Origin: Rosa chinensis
Taxonomy: Eukaryota; Streptophyta; Magnoliopsida; Rosales; Rosaceae
Reading direction: 5' to 3'
Length of the DNA: 64,000 nucleotides
Assembly (NCBI RefSeq): GCF_002994745.2
Contig: NC_037091.1
Coordinates: 7,216,001-7,280,000 of the forward strand
Below, piece by piece: positions 9,939-22,559 of this stretch. Position 1 is the first letter of the stretch, and every line of letters starts with the position of its first letter. The translations under genes and the position numbers were made by a program. The notes beneath the pieces were generated by a model. That model saw only the letters and a list, made by a program, of their open reading frames with translations. It searched no databases and was not told where the DNA came from.

Positions 9939-12881
9939 ATGGTCCTGGGAAAATCAAGCGACACTGATCGTCTGGAGCAGCTGAAGGCCTTCGACGAATC
10001 CAAAGCTGGTGTCAAAGGGATCGTCGATGCCGGAATCACCAAAGTCCCACCCATTTTCGTCCGTCCAAAGAAAGATCCGTCCACCGCTCTCAACCATAAG
10101 ATATCTGGCCATTTCAGTATTCCAGTGGTTGATCTGGCTGACAATGAAGGAAGATCTGCCGAGGTGATCGACCAAGTCCGGAGGGCCGCAGAGAGCTACG
10201 GGTTGTTTCAGGTGGTGAACCATGGGATACCTAAGAGAGTGATGGAGGAGATGATGGAGGCGACGCATGGGTTTCACGAGCTTCCCAGGGAGGCCAAGGC
10301 TGAGTACTATGGTAGGGAGCTTGCAAGGAACGTCAAGTACTTCTCTGGCAGTTCCCTCTATCAGTTGATGTTTGCTGATTGGAGGGACACTTTGCAGTGT
10401 AACATAAGTGACGAGCAGTTCGATCCCCAAGAAATTCCTCTCGTTTGCAGGTATGCTCATCCCTTGAAATCTTCTGCAATTTCAAGGGAGGACGTGTTTT
10501 TTGGTTGAACAATTCTTAGGTTCACCTCTAGGGTGAACAAGCATATTCACCCCCATTGTCGATTAACTCAATTTTACTTAATAAATTTATAATCCAACGG
10601 TCCATATCTTAAATTAGCCTTTATAGATCATCTCTGTAAAAAATCAATTGAATTGGAAATCATTTAATTATCTAATTGAATCAAACAAATGAACGGTTCT
10701 AACAACACTTACTGTTATTATGATGAACCGTCCATGTATTTCATAGAAATGAATAACTAAAATGTCTTCAATTTGATTATTTTTTACAAAGCTAATCTTT
10801 GTATTACATTATACAACATGAATGATTAGATTAGAAAATTATAATATTATTATGCGTTAACTACAAAAGAGGGTGAATATGTTAATTCACCCAAGAGTGA
10901 ACCTGAGAATTGTTCTTTTTTGTTAACCCCTTTGCGGGTAGTTATCCCTTAAAATCCCCTCTCACCATCTTTCACGTACATACTACATGCATGCATGCAT
11001 GTGCTCCTTTAAATGACGATTTATTAACACTATTATGAAACCTCACAACCCATGATTGATTTCTCTCTGATGAAATCATTTACGTATGTGTCATCCGAAA
11101 AGAAAGTTAATTTAAGCATTATATATATTCTCTATATACACCAAACCAAGTTTGTCAATGCATTATTTAATAGATTCAATCTTGAGAATTTTTTATGGGG
11201 TGATTTTCTCATGCTCCTTTTCTACATCTTTCAATTTTTTTTAATACATTATTAAATGAGCACGAAAATGAAGTGGAGCATGCAGAAAATGCTAAATGGG
11301 GAGCGTTCATATTTATTAAGATTGAGACGACTTCCTGTTTTGCTTTTTTGTTTTTGTTTTTTTTTTCTTTTTTTAATTTCTTTTTCCTTTTTAAAGAGGA
11401 TCAAGCATTCACGTGATCCAAATACATAAATAAAATAAAATAAAAGTAGTTATCAATTGTCAAACTCTCTAATGTATACTGTACGGGATTGTAAATTATG
11501 TAATACTGTTTTGCTAAAATGAACGACAAATGATTTCTATTCGAACTGATGATGTGGTTTCCCTTGTACAATCTGCAGAGATATAATTATGGAGTATTCT
11601 AAGCATGCTCACAAATTAGGTGTCATTTTGTTTGCATTGCTATCTGAGGCGCTTGGACTCAAACCTGATCACCTCAAAAACATGGATTGCGCAGAGGAGC
11701 ATGTGATTCTTAATCATTACTATCCCCCATGCCCGGAACCTGAACTAGCTATTGGAACTATCGAACACGCAGATCTTGATTTTCTGACAATCCTACTTCA
11801 AGACCAAATTGGTGGACTCCAGATTTTGTACCAAAACCAGTGGATTGATGTTCCTCATGTACCCGGAGCTCTGGTGGTGAACATTGGAGATCTCTTGCAG
11901 GCAAGCTTTCTATGTCATATCTGTTCACCAAGGCTATTTACTATTGTTTCAGTACATATTGAAACTATATACATGAATTGCTTCCTGTACACAATTTTCT
12001 GTTTTATCATACCACATAAGGCGTATCAGTGACATATTGTCATGGAAGCTGATACCTATGTTGTCATTCCAAATATTAAACAGCTAACTATAATTTGGAC
12101 AATTTAGGTAACGATAGAGCAGCACGCAGATATTCAAAAAAATCAGACAACATTTGCCATTAGGAATTTTTAATCTATTTAATACTAGAAGATAGTTATG
12201 TTTCACATAAGTCCGTTTCCAACCCATATATTTTTTAACCCGGTAGTGTTTTGATGATAGACACTACTACCTTTTATCTTCGATTTGTGATCTAATTTTG
12301 AATGATCACCTGTATTACAAAATCACAAGTTCATAAACACAAGAACTATAGCCATGCTAGTTAGATTATATTATAATATAAGGACAAGGCACATACCTGA
12401 TGTGAAGAAGAGTCAAACGTCATTAGTGCAAGTCTTAGTCTTCTGCATGTTTTTAAGTCCAAGTAATCTCTCAATGGGGAAGTAACTGTAGAACTCGTTG
12501 TCTAGAGAATGTAGGGACCTCGAGTTATATAGAGGATGATATTAGTAATATTCCTAATACTAAAGTAATTAATTACTCGTCTATATTATGTATCAATACA
12601 CATTACCTTATATTCAAGTATATTACATTCTCAAAAAAAAAAAAGTATATTAAGTTTCCCTAATCAATATAGATGCAGATACAATATCCATATTGTAACA
12701 GGATTAGAATTTCTAAGTAATCTCAAGAATGAAAGTCATTAACTTGTTATTATGATTATTACCCATAAACAATAATGAGTCTACAAAATAATTCTTACAC
12801 CATTTCCATTGCATTTAACGTGAAATTTAGAGAACTTCAATTTCTTTAATCCAAACATTCAACCAAGTCACTGTATCGTGT

Positions 12882-12947
<66 letters not shown>

Positions 12948-13407
12948 CATCATTGTATATTTGCATACGATTCCTTATGTTGTTGACTGCAAAAGTTGCT
13001 AATATGCAGGCCATTTCTCAAATACATTAAACAGCCTCCATTTAAGTTGTCACTTCTAATGAACTATTTGAGAAACTTTTTAAAAGGCTCAATTCTATTG
13101 CACTTTTGAATTTTCACAATGAACTTAACAGTCTAGTGGTACGTTGCTGCAGCTAATGTCAAACAATAAGTTCATAAGCGTCAATCACAGAGTATTGGCT
13201 AAAAAGGAAGGTCCCAGAATTTCCGTGGCATGTTTTTTCAGACCACCACTAGAAAGCTCTTCGACATTGTATGGGCCAATCAAGGAGTTGACATCAGAAG
13301 AAAAACCTCCAGTTTACCGGGAAACAACTATGACAGATTATATTAAGTGCCACTACAAACAATGGGAAGCAAATGAGGTATCCGGGCTTGAAAACCTGAA
13401 GATGTGA
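9939..13407 (+). CDS. 2-oxoglutarate/Fe(II)-dependent dioxygenase, ACC-oxidase-homolog group
   Basis: Exons 9939-10450, 11579-11900 and 13153-13407 join in phase to 362 residues, the usual family length. Residues 58-170 hold the DIOX_N domain (SIPVVDLAD, YGLFQVVNHGIP). The 2OG-FeII domain has the iron ligands H234 and D236 (EHADLD) and H290 (ISVNHRVLA), and the 2OG-binding R300-x-S302 (RISVACFF). PPCPEP and LVVNIGDLLQ are also kept. Soluble cytosolic enzymes of this group, named ACC oxidase homolog 1-like, are not true ethylene-forming enzymes; their substrates are mostly unknown specialised metabolites. Intron 1 (1128 bp) contains a MITE. Intron 2 (1252 bp) starts with GC instead of GT. The ATG at 9939 is chosen because it opens the conserved N-terminus (DRLEQLKAFDESKAGVKGIVD). 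All key residues are present, so it is probably functional. Confidence 0.93.
10507..10915. mobile_element. MITE with ~46-bp terminal inverted repeats in intron 1
   Basis: The left end GAACAATTCTTAGGTTCACC and the reverse complement of the right end match over about 46 bases, up to CATATTCACCC. Flanks TTTTTGGTT (10498-10506) and TTTTTTGTT (10916-10924) agree at 8 of 9 positions. A 9-bp duplication and long TIRs suggest a Mutator-derived MITE. It has no coding capacity. Confidence 0.85.
11901..11906 (+). promoter_or_regulatory. GC-type splice donor of dioxygenase intron 2
   Basis: The exon/intron junction reads TTGCAG|GCAAGC. Only this position keeps the frame from NIGDLLQ into LMSNNKFISV at 13153. 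The rest of the donor fits the strong consensus typical of GC-AG introns. Confidence 0.85.
12885..12946. repeat. (AT)n(GT)n microsatellite in intron 2
   Basis: About 16 AT units run into about 15 GT units, inside intron 2 of the dioxygenase gene. Confidence 0.95.
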
Positions 13408-14022
13408 ATTTATGATGAAGTTTGACCTGAAACAAGCATGTATCTAGCTAGTACTATTTATGCAATAATTGATTGGTCTCTTACTGTTGGAGAGCCCAAA
13501 AATGGACTAGAATAAAAATGACATACGGCACCCTTATTGGAGATGCCCTGTTATTATTTTAATTTCTATGCATCAAGTGATTTTTTTTCATGTTTCATGA
13601 TATATATGTTTTGAGATGGTCGGAAATTTGTTGCTCCTTAACTAGGGTCATTGTTGATTTCTACCAAGCTTCTCGAATCTGGCCCGATTGTGCTCTTGAA
13701 AGTTGGTATGACTTTTTTTTGCAGTGGCGCTATCACTGTGATAATGTCCTTCTCCTAGCCAGATTGGGGTTTGGGTGCCTTGAACTCTCTTGGTTTGAGT
13801 TATTGTTGTCATATTTTCTATTTTTGTGGCAAGTTGTGCTACTTCTTGTCATGGTTTCACTTTTGGTCAATCCTTGATGGTTGTTACTCCTTTCTGTTTG
13901 CTGTATTTGTAATTTTGATTTGGTTTGTTGAAATTTGTTATATTGTTTGCCAAAAAAGAGATTCTTGTTTTTTTTTTTTTTCATCAAAAAATTCTTGTTA
14001 AAATTCCCAAATTTGCTAAATG
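13408..14022. other. 3' flank of dioxygenase gene
   Basis: T-rich sequence with overlapping frames on both strands (13590-13877, 13733-14059) that carry no domain. It probably includes the 3' UTR and a spacer up to the copia insertion. Confidence 0.4.
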
Positions 14023-14236
14023 TGTAAAAGTAAAATGAAATCGGAATTGGTCTACTCATTTAATTTCATAGCCCCTTTATATAAAGAGAGAATTACAACG
14101 GAAAGATCAATTACAATGATGACATTAAATGTTGATTGGTCCGTAATCCTTGTTGATTGATGATAATTGCTAATTCCTTGATTCCCTCACCGTCAATCAC
14201 TTTAACGAAGGCACATAATGTGTTTTTCCTTTAATA
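14023..14236 (-). repeat. 3' LTR of copia element
   Basis: 214 bases starting TGTAAAAGTAAAATGAAATC on the plus strand and ending TTTAATA. The other LTR ends CA, so the terminal dinucleotide here has mutated. A 7-base stretch present here (about 14106-14112) is lacking in the right copy. Confidence 0.95.
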
Positions 14237-14245
14237 CTCCCCCTT
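14237..14245 (-). promoter_or_regulatory. Polypurine tract of copia element
   Basis: CTCCCCCTT on the plus strand is AAGGGGGAG on the element's coding strand, directly next to the 3' LTR as needed for plus-strand priming. Confidence 0.85.
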
Positions 14246-14642
14246 GTGCCAAGTCAAAGACTAAATGGTGCATGAGTTGTTGCCTTACTAAAAACCTTGC
14301 CAAGTAACAATAAAAACTCTGTGGGACAAAAAATACACATTGGTCGAAGGAAAAGAGCACAACGCACCTTTTACATTTGAGTATGACATGTGTGTGTTAG
14401 ACTCCGCCTGACGTCTACACCTCCCCTGATACTTACATTAATCAAGGGAGCTTAGAAAGTCTTCGCATTCCTATGCTTTTCACATGTTTCTCAAATATGG
14501 CCTTAGGCAATGATTTGGTGAACAAATCTGCCACATTCTCCTCAGACCTTACTTGATTCACTTGAATCTTAAGGAGGGCATGTTGTTGCTGATTGTAGAA
14601 AAACTTTGGCGATATGTGTTTTGTATTATCACCCTTGATATA

Positions 14643-17600
14643 TCAAAGCTTCATATGTTCGATGCAAGCTGCATTATCTTCATAAATGCAAGTAGGCTCT
14701 TCAGTGGTAGAACTCAAACCAGTAGTCCCTCGAATATGTGTGATGATAGCTCTCAACCATACACACTCACGAACCGCCTCATGTAGAGGAATGATCTCTG
14801 AATGGTTCGAGGAGGTAGCCACAAGGGTTTGCTTGGTTGATCTCCAAGATATCGCCGTGTTCCCAATGATAAATACATAACTAGTTTGGGAACGACTTTT
14901 ATGTGTGTCAGAAAGGTACCCAGCATCAACAAAACCAACCAAAACGTCATTTGGCGTTTCAGTGTAGTGAGTGGCGCTTTCACCATCAACATTTCCTTTA
15001 GGGATCGCAGTTCCATCTACGGTCTCTCTTGTCTCTCTGTAGGGAAAGAATAGTCTCAAGTCAATGGTTCCTTTTAGGTATCGAAAAATGTTCTTGATAC
15101 CATTCCAGTGACGCTGCATTGGCGCTGAGCTAAATCTAGCTAACAAGTTTACTGAGAATGCAATGTCTGATCGAGTACATTGGGCTAAGTACAATAATGC
15201 GCCTATTGCACTTAGATAGGGAATTTCAGCTCCCAACACATCTTCGTCATCTTCGTTTGGACGAAATGGATCTTTCCTTGCATCCAAACTTCGACCGATC
15301 ATGGGAGTGCTAGCAGGATGCGCATTGTCCATGTTAAATCGCCTGAGCATCTTTTGGACATACGCAGACTGGTGGATTAGTATTCCACAAACTCGGTGTT
15401 CTAGTTCAAGGCTTAGACAGAATCGAGTTTTCCCAAGATCCTTCATCTCAAATTCGGATTTCAAGTAGCTCGCGGTATCTCTTATTTCATCAAGAGTACC
15501 TATTATGTTCATATCATCGACATATACTGCTACAATTGCAAATCCAGAACTTTTTTTCTTTATGAATACGCAGGGGCATAATTCATCGTTCTTATATCCC
15601 TTTCCAATCAAGTAGTCACTTAGACAGGTATACCACATCCGCCCGGATTGTTTCAATCTATAAAGTGAGCATTTCAACCTAATTGCAAACACACTCCGTG
15701 GTTTAGAGTTACTTGATTTGGGTAATGTAAGGACATCAGGCACTATTTCATATATATATATATATATATATATCTGAATCTAGATCCCCATAGAGATATG
15801 CAGTATACACATCCATGAGCTGCATTTCCAGTCCTTCGGAAACTACTAAGCTAACTAAGTAGCGGAACGTTATAACGTCCATTACGGGAGAGTATGTCTC
15901 CTTATAGTCAATTCCAGGGCGTTGTGAGAAACCTTGTGCCACAAGGCGAGCCTTGCACCTCAGGACTTCATTCTTCTCATTACACTTTCTGACAAAGACC
16001 CATTTATGTCCTACATGCTTTACACTTGGTGGGGTTAGCACTACCAGACCAAATACCTGTCTCTTCGTCAGAGAATCTAATTCTGCCTAGATTGCTTCTT
16101 TCCATTTAGGCCAATTTGCTCTTTGTTGACATTCTGCAACAGAGCGTGGTTCGATATCATCGTGCTCTTTGATTTCTTGAGTAACAGTGTATGCAAATAT
16201 ATCATCAATGTGTATGGAAGATCTTTCTATCAACTCATACGCACTCTCATAATCCATTGAGATTTCTTTGTTCTCTAGAATCATTTCAAACATCGGAGCT
16301 GCCTCCAGTATTGATTCATGAACATAACTATAATAAGAGACAATCTCATGAGAGGGATTCTCTACATTGATGATTAATGGATCGGTTTGTGCCTTACTCG
16401 CCCTCTTCTTCCTTGGGTGAGTGTCAATCGAACCAAGTGGCCTCCCCCTCTTCCTTTAGGGAGCCACGACCTCAACCACACCTCCACTAAGTTTGGTTGC
16501 TGTGCCTCTATCTGCGGCACCGTGCCCTTTGTTGGGGACTTCTGACCTTGCAAGCACATTTGCAGCTGGTATATGTAATCTTGTCACTTTTCAGATATCA
16601 GTAAACGCATCAGGCATCGAATCTGCTATGTTTTGAAGATCGATTATTGTTTTCACTTAACTTTCACATTGTGAAGTGCAGGGATCAAAATGAGACAGAG
16701 TGGGAACAAACCACGACAATTCCTGTCATTCCCTTGGAAAATCATTTTTTCTATCTCCCCCTAATGACGGGAAGACTGTCTCATGAAAGTGACAATCCGC
16801 AAATCTAGCGGTAAAGAGATCGCCTGTCAAGTGTTCCAAGTAGCGGATAATTGTTGGGGATTCGTATCCAATATAAATACTTAATCATCTCTGAGGACCC
16901 ATTTTGATGCGCTGTGGGGGCGCAAGAGGCACATATACTGCGCAACCAAATATGCGTAAATGTGAAATGTCAGCCTCATATCCAGTGACCAACTGGTACG
17001 CAGAAAATGGTTGGCTAGCAGTGGGTCAGAAATGAATAAGTAAAGCTGCGTGCAATATTGCATAACCCTATACAGATATAGGCAGATTGGTGCGCATAAC
17101 CAATGCCCTAACCACCATCTGTAGCCTTTTGATGGTGGCTTTTGCGAGACCATTTTGGGTATGCACATGGGGTACAGGATGCTCTACATCGATCCAAATA
17201 GACATGCAATAATCATCAAATGCTTTTGATGTAAACTCTCCAGCATTATCATGCCTTATAGACTTGATAGGGCGATCAGGGTGGTGAGCCCTTAAGCGTA
17301 TAATCTGTGCTAGGAGTTTTGCAAATGCAACATTTCTTGTGGAAAATAAAAAGACATGTGACCAGCATGTCGAGGCATCCACTAGAACCATAAAGTACTT
17401 GAATGGTCTGCATTCTTGATGGATAGGTCCACAGATATCTCCTTGTATCCTTTGTAAGAATGGAATGTTTTATTTTGTATCTTTAGCATAGGAAGGTCTC
17501 GATCCTATTTTTGCTAAAGAGCAGGCTTTGCAAAACGAGTGATGTGCCTTCGAAATAGTCAATGAGGCATAATGGGAGGGAGGTAGTGCCTCTGGTACTT

Positions 17601-18056
17601 CAGAAGGCAATGGCTGCATTTGAGCAATACTAGGACCGACATCTTGCAGTGTGGCAGATTTTTCTCCCATTTTATTTATCACTTGAAAGAAGGGATGTCC
17701 GTGTGAGTTCTTTAAAATACGGATCATCATGTCACGACCGGGGTGCCCTAGGCGGTCCTGCCAAAGCCTGTATGAGTCATTGTCCCACATTTAATTGTTG
17801 GTGACAGCATATGATTCAATGATCCGAATCGTAGTGACATATGGTCCACTAGATTGAGTCATAAGTTTCTCTAAAATGCGTTTCCTTCTACATTCATTAG
17901 AGGTAATATAAAGGTATTCAGTTCCATTCTCATAGTGTGTTTCTACATGATAACCGTTGGCACAAATATCTTTGAAACTTAATAAGGTTCGATTAGCTCT
18001 TGGTGAATATTTCTATTTGGGTAGAATGACAATCTTTTCATTCTAATAATTTTTTT
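14643..18056 (-). pseudogene. Copia pol remnant: pre-integrase, integrase, reverse transcriptase, RNase H
   Basis: Pre-integrase: LLSFKDIC and the HPGRDMMIRIL...FCKACSLAKIGSRPSY zinc region (17470-about 18000). Integrase core 17068-17391 shows VDAS and RHDNAGEF, but the third acidic residue is replaced by Lys in QNGLAKATIKR. Reverse transcriptase: WVFVRKCNEK and ARLVAQGFSQRPGIDY at 15748-16041, then CSLYRLKQSGRMWY and the catalytic YVDDMNIIG in 14643-15743. RNase H: GFVDAGYLSDTHKSRSQTSYVF-type motif and YEDNAACIEHMKL. Breaks include a stop just before MWDND (17788), multiple frame changes in integrase, and an AT microsatellite (15751-15773) that interrupts reverse transcriptase. The protease that should lie between gag and pre-integrase is missing (18057-18264 is non-coding). 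Confidence 0.9.
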
Positions 18057-18264
18057 TCTTTTTCTAGATGTATTGCATTACATTTTTATAGTGCTATTTC
18101 GAACCATGCATGTAAATATGTGTAGTAAATAAATTCAGTGCTTCAAAATAAAATTCAAAATTTATTAACAAGCCAACGATAATCAAATCAAGGTCTTTGT
18201 TCATAAATCTAATTCATCAAACCATTCTTTAAGACCAAACAATAGTCTAATTAAAAATGAGGCA

Positions 18265-19386
18265 TTATGGCTTCACAACTATCTTTGGAAAATAATTAGA
18301 TAAAGCAGGTCTGTCAAAATCTAGTGCATCCATTGACTGAGCAAGTTCCTTCTTGTCGTTGAAGTCTGCAGTTGTGAGGTTGACATCTGGGTCATGGCCT
18401 CCTTCCATATAGTGAGCCTCTTGTTCTTTAGACTCTCCATACCTCTTGTAAGTGGCTGCAATTATGTTGCTTGCTTGGCAGTTCTTGTACCAATGCCCAA
18501 TGACTCCACACCTATAGCATGGTTCATTATCAATAATATCATGTTTGACTAAAGGGTTTTTAGGTGCCCTTTGCACCTTGTTTCCATGACCACTAGGGCC
18601 AGCACCACCATCTCAGTGCCATACATTAGGAGGGCCTCCACGGCCCATACCACGACCCCCATGTCCCTTTCCATATGGTGCATTGTTGCCACGTGGGGAG
18701 GGATCAACACGTCCAACCCCTTTTCCTTTGGGGTTCTTTCCACATTTCACTTTGCCATAATTAGCCTCGGGAATTTTCTTTGTCCCAACAGGCCTAGAAT
18801 TGTTGTTCAAAAGAACCTCATTATGCCTACTCTCTGTCACTTGCAGTAGGTTGATTAGCCTATTGAAGGTTGTGATTCTTTTGTTATCATACTCCAGCCT
18901 ATACTGGTTCGCTAGTATAAGTGCTGAAGTAGGAAAAGTAGAAAGAGTCTTCTGGATCATATCATCTTCTGTGAGTTCCTTTCCACAGAAATTTAGATGT
19001 GCCTTTAGGCACAATATGTCCTTGTTGAAGTCATTAACCCTTTTGTAGTCAAGTGAGCGGATTTCATTCCACTGAACGGTCAGTTCTGGGAGCAAGGTGT
19101 CATGAATGTTCCCAAAACGTCCTTTAAGGGCATCCCACAGTTCTTTGGGTGTCTTCAACTGAAGGTACTCCCAGCGTAGGTTAGGATCAATATGTCGCCT
19201 CAGAAACATTAAGGCATTTGCTTTCACCTTGTCAGACGGTCCATCGTCTTTGGGGTCAGTGAGAGTTTTGATTGTGGCAATGTAGTCTTTTGCCACAAAG
19301 GTAGTTTCTACATCGGAAACCCAACGGTGGTACTCAAGTCCTTCTGAGTCCAAAATGTTAAATTCAGGTCGAGTTGGATCAGCCAT
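18265..19386 (-). pseudogene. Copia gag with zinc knuckle, one internal stop
   Basis: The ATG at 19386 opens MADPTRPEFNILDSEGLEY, a usual copia gag start, followed by the UBN2-type gag core (WDALKGRFGN, CGKELTEDDMIQKTLSTFP). A glycine/arginine-rich linker follows. The CCHC knuckle CYRCGVIGHWYKNC (Cx2Cx4Hx4C) binds RNA in the family. A TGA at 18613-18615 in the linker splits the frame; the reading frame is unchanged on both sides, so a single substitution explains it. The protein would package the element's RNA into particles. Confidence 0.9.
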
Positions 19387-20121
19387 TTACATAAACCAGA
19401 GGGAAGATATAAATTACGCAGTCATAAAGACATCCCGTAAATTTATTTTCCAAAAATATGAATTAGATTTCAAAACCAAGATTCGTAATGGTCACATTTT
19501 TTTCGGTGCTACGTGAAAATACTTTATCACGGTAAGTATGTATTTATAATGCGCATGAATTTTCATTATCATGGCAAAATGCAATTTTTGTATAGCATTC
19601 TAAATAAGGAATAATCATAGCACGTAATAAAGATAAAACATAGCATATATAAAAAATAAATTACATAGCATGCTCAAATTTCACAAATATACAACAAAAT
19701 ATATGCTACACATAATGAAAGCAATAATATATCACGCGTAAAATAAAAATCACGAAACATGCTTAAAATTTCATAATAAAAACATAAGCAATAAAATATA
19801 AAGCATGTTTAAACATAATTATAAATCATGCTTAAAGACAATCAAAGAAAACATAAATAACAAGGCATGCTTGAAATGATCAAAATTATCTAACTAAACA
19901 TGCTAAATAACAAAATATAATAAAGGCATAAACAATAGGGGCTGTGACCACTTACCCATTTTTAGCTTAAAAATTGCTCATCCACTCCACTAAGAGTTTT
20001 TTAACCCCATTTACCCAATCGAACATTCATTGACAGTTTTGCCCTTATTTTAATTAATAAATTACATCTCTCTCTCAGACTCTCTCTCTCTCCGATCTCT
20101 TTTCTCTCTCCTCCCCCCTAA

Positions 20122-20270
<149 letters not shown>

Positions 20271-20279
20271 ATCTGGGTT

Positions 20280-20830
20280 TGGGTTCGATTTGTCAGGCCT
20301 CCACCACCAAGCAACCGCGCCCACCACTCCACCGTCGATGTCGGGCCTCCACCGCCGCCGCTCTGTCCCCGCTGTCGGACCACCAGAGGAGGACGCCATC
20401 CAAATCCACGATCCCAAACCCATGCAGCCTGGATCCAGACCCGAGAGGAAGACTGCGGTGGCTCCGCCGCCTTGACCTAACGCAGAACCATGGGTCCGCC
20501 CAATGACCAACATGGTGGTTCCCAGCAGCCGAGGTAGGAATACGAAGCTCAACGAGCAACTCCCTCTCTTCCTCGGCGTACAAATCTCCGAGCCAAATCG
20601 AAGACGAGCCGTGCACCGTGGGACGTCCGTTGCAGGAATAAATGGCGTCCTCAGCCTGCTCCTGGCAGTAGGCAGCGTTTTGCCCGAACCCGAAAGCATG
20701 AACCGGAATCTCAATGTGGGCGAACGGGTGGACGACACGTCGTTTGAGCCTGACGTTGATTGGTTGAACCGGAGTTGTTGACCCTCTCATCCGGAGTTGT
20801 TGATTGGCTTGGTGTTGGGCTGATGTCATG
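20280..20830 (-). other. GC-rich cargo block of the MULE, open frame of unknown nature
   Basis: Base composition jumps to high GC compared with the AT-rich surroundings. The minus strand holds an open frame of 178 codons (20293-20829, starting MTSAQHQANQQLRMRG), and overlapping frames exist on both strands. I recognise no domain. Captured host coding fragments are common in Pack-MULEs, which would explain composition and open frames, but high GC alone also lengthens random frames. Confidence 0.4.
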
Positions 20831-20862
20831 AAGCCGCCATTACTGACTCCTAAAAATCACAT

Positions 20863-21170
20863 TACTGGGGGGCAATAATATGTCTATTGTCCCCCAATAG
20901 ACCAACATAGTACACTACATTTCCACTCTATAAACACAAATAAATGTATCAGCTATCAAAAACATAATTCCCACAAATAATAACATAGAGTCAATAGATT
21001 ATTGGGGGGCAATAATCTGTCTATTGCCCCCCAGTATACCAACCAACAGGCCTCCATTTTACCCCTATTCACACACTACTACTATTTAATAAACAGAAAA
21101 TTTTTTAGGAGGCAATAATATGATTACTGGGGGGCAATAATATGGTTACTGAGTATTATTGAGGGGCAAT
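20863..21170. repeat. Palindromic TGGGGGGCAATA motifs (three in the MULE)
   Basis: At about 20864, 21003 and 21124 the block TGGGGGGCAATAAT occurs. The first two are followed within ~15 bases by the complementary TATTG(C/T)CCCCCA, making hairpins. The same wording recurs at 36310 between the viral primer site and ORF1. Confidence 0.8.
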
Positions 21171-21679
21171 AAATTCAGACGCCGGAATCCCGACACCAGT
21201 CCTGTAGTCGGATTCCGGATTCCCTTCACCGGTCGGCGGCCGGCCACTGGACACCGGAGTCGGGCAAGGTGGAGGATGACTTCTCCCTCTAAGTGAGAAA
21301 GAAGGAGAGGGCAAAAAAGTCTCAAAAATAAATAAAAAAGAATAAAAAAGAATTAATTGGGTATTAGGGAAATAATCCCTTTGAGTGTTTTGGGTAAACG
21401 GGGTTAAAAAACTGTTAGTGGAGCAAGTGGACAATTTTTAAGCTGAAATTGGGTAAATAGGCATTTTCCCTTAACAATAAGGTATAAAGCATGCTGAAAA
21501 ATAGAAAATATAAATAAAATTCACATGCTTTGCTAAAATCATAAAATAAAATAAAGAAAACATATTTGATTTTGAGAAAATAAAACAATTCTAACGCGCG
21601 CGCGTGTTGATGCAGGCATGCGTAGCAATATTTTTTGGCTTGAGCAAAAGTGGGCTGCTTCCATTTGCAGGAGCCACAA

Positions 21680-21800
21680 AACCTTGTTTTTTTTTTTAGG
21701 CCGCAGGTCTGCTTTTTTTTTTTGTTCTGGGCCGCAGAGGCCTGCTTTGTTCTTTTTTTTCTTGGCTGGGCCGCAAGGCCTGGTTTTTTTTTTTTTTCCT
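21680..21800. repeat. GGCCGCA-T(n) short tandem repeat in copia leader
   Basis: Three units of a GGCCGCA(G/A)G..CTG core are each followed by 8-15 T. They give rise to Phe- or Lys-rich spurious frames on the two strands. Confidence 0.7.
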
Positions 21801-22297
21801 ATTTTTTTAAAAATCTTTTTCTTTGTTTTTTTCTTTCTTTCTTTCTCTCTCCCTTCTTCTTCTACGTCTTCTTTCCTCTCTTCTTCTTCTTTCGTTTCTC
21901 TCTGTCCCTTTTTTTTTTTTTTTTCCAGGGATGCTGCTGTTGGGTGAGCAGGGCGAGTGGGCTGCAGATGCGCTGGTCGGTGCAGCAGCGTGTGGGCGCC
22001 GGGGCGCTGTGCTGGTGGAGGAGGGGTGCTGCAGCGTGCGAGGCTGGGCTGCTGCAGCGCGGGGGCTGGAGACCGGTGGGGCTGGGTTAGAGGCAGCGAT
22101 GCTGGGAACTGAAGGCAAGGTGCTGCTGTGTGTGGACAATGGTGAGGCCGGTCTGGCCGACTGCACGGGGAATTTTTTTTTTTTGGTTTAGGGTGGCGGC
22201 ACAAAAAGAAGAAAAAGGTTTTTTTTCTTCTAGGTTTTGGATTGTTTTTCAACAGAAAGAAACTAGAAAATTAGAGTTTTATTTTTGGCTATTTGCT

Positions 22298-22315
22298 CTG
22301 AGCGTGCTGATAACG
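22298..22315 (-). promoter_or_regulatory. Primer binding site of copia element
   Basis: Directly inside the 5' LTR the coding strand reads CGTTATCAGCACGCTCAG. This wording is common in plant copia elements and is thought to pair with an internal part of a tRNA rather than its 3' end. Position and form are seen; the tRNA identity is inferred. Confidence 0.6.
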
Positions 22316-22522
22316 TGTAAAAGTAAAATGAAATCGGAATTGGTCTACTCATTTTATTTCATAGCCCCTTTATATAGGAAGAGAATTACAACGGAATTAC
22401 AATGATGACATTAAATGCTGATTGGTCCGTAATCCTTGCTGATTGATGGTAATTGCTAATTCCTTGATTCCCTCTCCGTCAATTACTTTGACGAAGGCAC
22501 ATAATGTGTTTTTCCTTTAACA
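22316..22522 (-). repeat. 5' LTR of copia element
   Basis: 207 bases with TG...CA ends, near identical to 14023-14236. The CTTTATATA motif shared by both LTRs (22368-22376 here) could act as the promoter TATA region. Confidence 0.95.
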
Positions 22523-22559
22523 AAATGAGTTAATTGCACTATTTTTTAACTAAGTTTGG

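Noticed and set aside
9954..10460. 168-codon antisense frame in dioxygenase exon 1
   Set aside because: It is a shadow of the conserved coding exon and carries no domain of its own.
9939..13407. True ACC oxidase (ethylene-forming enzyme)
   Set aside because: The long N-terminal extension (DRLEQLKAFDESKAGVKG...) and length of 362 residues fit the ACC-oxidase-homolog group, not the ~315-residue ethylene enzymes.
13590..14059. Frames on both strands downstream of the dioxygenase gene
   Set aside because: Low-complexity, T-rich, overlapping antisense frames with no recognisable domain.
21539..22252. 237-codon Lys/Pro-rich frame and opposing Phe-rich frames
   Set aside because: Built on poly-T/poly-A tracts and GGCCGCA repeats in the copia leader.
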